NCBI GenBank assembly: GCA_010672585.1
Contig: JAAHGF010000003.1
Coordinates: 413,030 to 477,029, forward strand
From: Okeania sp. SIO1I7
GTDB lineage: Bacteria; Cyanobacteriota; Cyanobacteriia; Cyanobacteriales; Microcoleaceae
Length of the DNA: 64,000 bases
Direction: 5' to 3'
Shown here one piece after another: positions 62,866 through 64,000 of this stretch. The position numbers were made by a program, and so were the translations under genes. Position 1 is the first letter of the stretch, and every line of letters starts with the position of its first letter. Below the pieces are notes generated by a model that saw nothing but the letters and a program-made list of their open reading frames with translations, did not search any database and was not told the DNA's origin.

Positions 62866-63253
62866 ATGTCAGATAATCAACTAATCTGCCCTAGTTGTGG
62901 TAGTAATTATATTGTTAAAAATGGGATGATTCACTTCGGAAAAACAAAAATATCAGTGTCAAAATTATCTGTGACAATTTGTGGAAAATAGTAAAATAAA
63001 TTATATTTAGTAACGAAGCCAAATAATTAATTTATAAGTTAGTTTGGCACTTTTTAATTTGTGCAACAGGTGTGTCGAAAAAATGGTTCCAGAATTACGT
63101 TAATAATAAGTATGCTGAAATTTCTCGGTCTATTAAATATACTAAGAAAAAACTGGGTAAACTCACCATCCAATGTTATAAAATGTAGTCATTTGTTGAC
63201 CATAAAAATCACAAACAATGGCTCTGATTAGCAATTGATATAGAAACTAAATG
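62866..63253 (+). pseudogene. Decayed IS1-family transposase
   Basis: Starts MSDNQLICPSCGSNYIVKNG, an IS1 InsA-like zinc ribbon, then shifts frame to KQKYQCQNYL and is broken by a stop. About 120 bases later GVSKKWFQNYVNNKYAEIS and KKKLGKLTIQCYKM continue the family alignment, but two Trp codons have become TAG (63186) and TGA (63225): KM*SFVDHKNHKQWL*LAIDIETK. The rest is missing. The element is inactive. Confidence 0.8.
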
Positions 63254-63455
63254 AAGCGTTTCGCTGCGCTACATCAGAAGGGGAGACTAGCAACAGCTAT
63301 ATCGCTTGACCACAATTTTATCACTACATATACAGGACGACCGAAATATATTAGAGACTGTTTGTATTGATTTACCATAATGAATAGAGGAAATAATTAC
63401 TCTAACATCTTAATTTTGAATTTTTGCTTCAATCGCAAATCAACAATACCTCGTT

Positions 63456-63896
63456 TTATTGTTCTTGATAAGTAATTTCTTCTCTCTTCACGACCAGACC
63501 ATTGATTGCGAGACTAAAAGAACCATCATTCACTCTGAAAGTTTTATTACCATCAATTGCAGCATATCCTTGATTAAATTCTACAGGTAACTCTAAAACT
63601 TGATTCGGATTAGATTTTCTGCCTGCAACTAACATTAATTGACCATTTGGTTGACGACAAATATTGGCAAAATAGTTCTTGGATTCAAAATAATTTACTT
63701 CAGACCAGTTGTCTCCACGTTGAAGACAAATACGCCGATTATCCCGGGGAAGTTCAGCTAATAATATAGTCCCTTGCTCTGTTTCTAGATTGTTGTGATA
63801 TGCTAGAACTTTTGATGAAAATGTATATAAAAAGAATGTAGTTATTGTCAATAGTCCTAACTTTAAGAGCTGTTGATTAGTCTTAACAAAATTCAC
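63456..63896 (-). CDS. Small exported protein of unknown function
   Basis: This 146-residue protein has an N-terminal signal peptide or membrane anchor (LKLGLLTITTFFLYTFSSKVLA) and a mature beta-rich domain with two Cys (RRICLQRGDNW and NICRQPNGQLML) that may form a disulfide. It resembles small periplasmic proteins with one beta-sandwich domain; I do not recognise the family. It is transcribed toward the IS1 relic, with an ATG at 63896. Confidence 0.65.
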   Translation of the reverse strand: MNFVKTNQQLLKLGLLTITTFFLYTFSSKVLAYHNNLETEQGTILLAELPRDNRRICLQRGDNWSEVNYFESKNYFANICRQPNGQLMLVAGRKSNPNQVLELPVEFNQGYAAIDGNKTFRVNDGSFSLAINGLVVKREEITYQEQ

Positions 63897-64000
63897 AGTT
63901 TAGTCCTCTGATAAATAAATTAATGGGTTCCATGATACAACATAGAAGCAAAATTTAATAATTAAATTTCTATGATTTAATCAAAAGCATATCTGGCAAG

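Overview
The window looks like a filamentous, non-heterocystous cyanobacterium of the Oscillatoriales (Okeania/Trichodesmium/Moorena-like). The reasons are a low-GC, intergenic-rich genome with many GCGATCGC (HIP1) octamers and heptanucleotide tandem repeats, a BicA-type bicarbonate transporter, PEP-CTERM proteins, WD40 STAND proteins and a PatA/PatG-family protease. The genus is an inference. No rRNA, tRNA or CRISPR array was seen.

1-5.2 kb holds three tandem copies of a PEP-CTERM gene with its leader. Two are identical over more than 1 kb and the third is diverged. A 131-bp MITE interrupts one copy, and its empty site survives in a sibling. 5.4-9.3 kb carries a Bax-inhibitor-1 membrane protein, prfB with its programmed +1 frameshift, and a solitary TnpB with a probable omega-RNA. 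9.7-15.6 kb is accessory DNA: an L,D-transpeptidase split at an A9 tract, a C39-like cysteine peptidase, a patatin lipase plus a relic of it, and secreted or unknown proteins.

16.3-20.8 kb is the most interesting stretch. A PatA/PatG-like subtilase is followed on the same strand by a run of short peptide genes. Their N-termini match the start of cyanobactin precursor leaders (LPxQxxPVxRT), and several carry a GVDPS/GVEPS/GIGAS-like cleavage site, but they lack the LAELSEEAL heterocyclase-binding helix. No YcaO, PatB/C or prenyltransferase gene is nearby. This suggests a stripped-down cyanobactin-like RiPP or bacteriocin locus in which proteolysis is the main maturation step. A divergent HTH-AAA protein (21.3 kb) may be a regulator or an unrelated neighbour.

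23.3-32.5 kb has a VapBC-type toxin-antitoxin pair, the PcrA/UvrD helicase, Crp- and AraC-type regulators, an RsbU-like phosphatase and an NfeD-domain protein. 32.8-37.6 kb has two tandem CPA2 antiporters with fused universal-stress domains. 38.4-47.3 kb has a Ser/Thr kinase fused to a formylglycine-enzyme-like domain whose C-terminus looks like a diversity-generating-retroelement variable region, a repeat array, a protein of unknown function with a duplicated 5' end, and a 1,221-aa HTH/NB-ARC/WD40 protein. 48.5-55.7 kb is mostly housekeeping: a SnoaL-like protein, RbgA GTPase, BicA, a universal stress protein and phosphoglycerate kinase. 56-62 kb has a tiny PEP-CTERM protein and a 1,492-aa surface protein with a thioester-domain-like N-terminus and SdrD-B repeats. 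The window ends with a decayed IS1-family transposase and a small exported protein.
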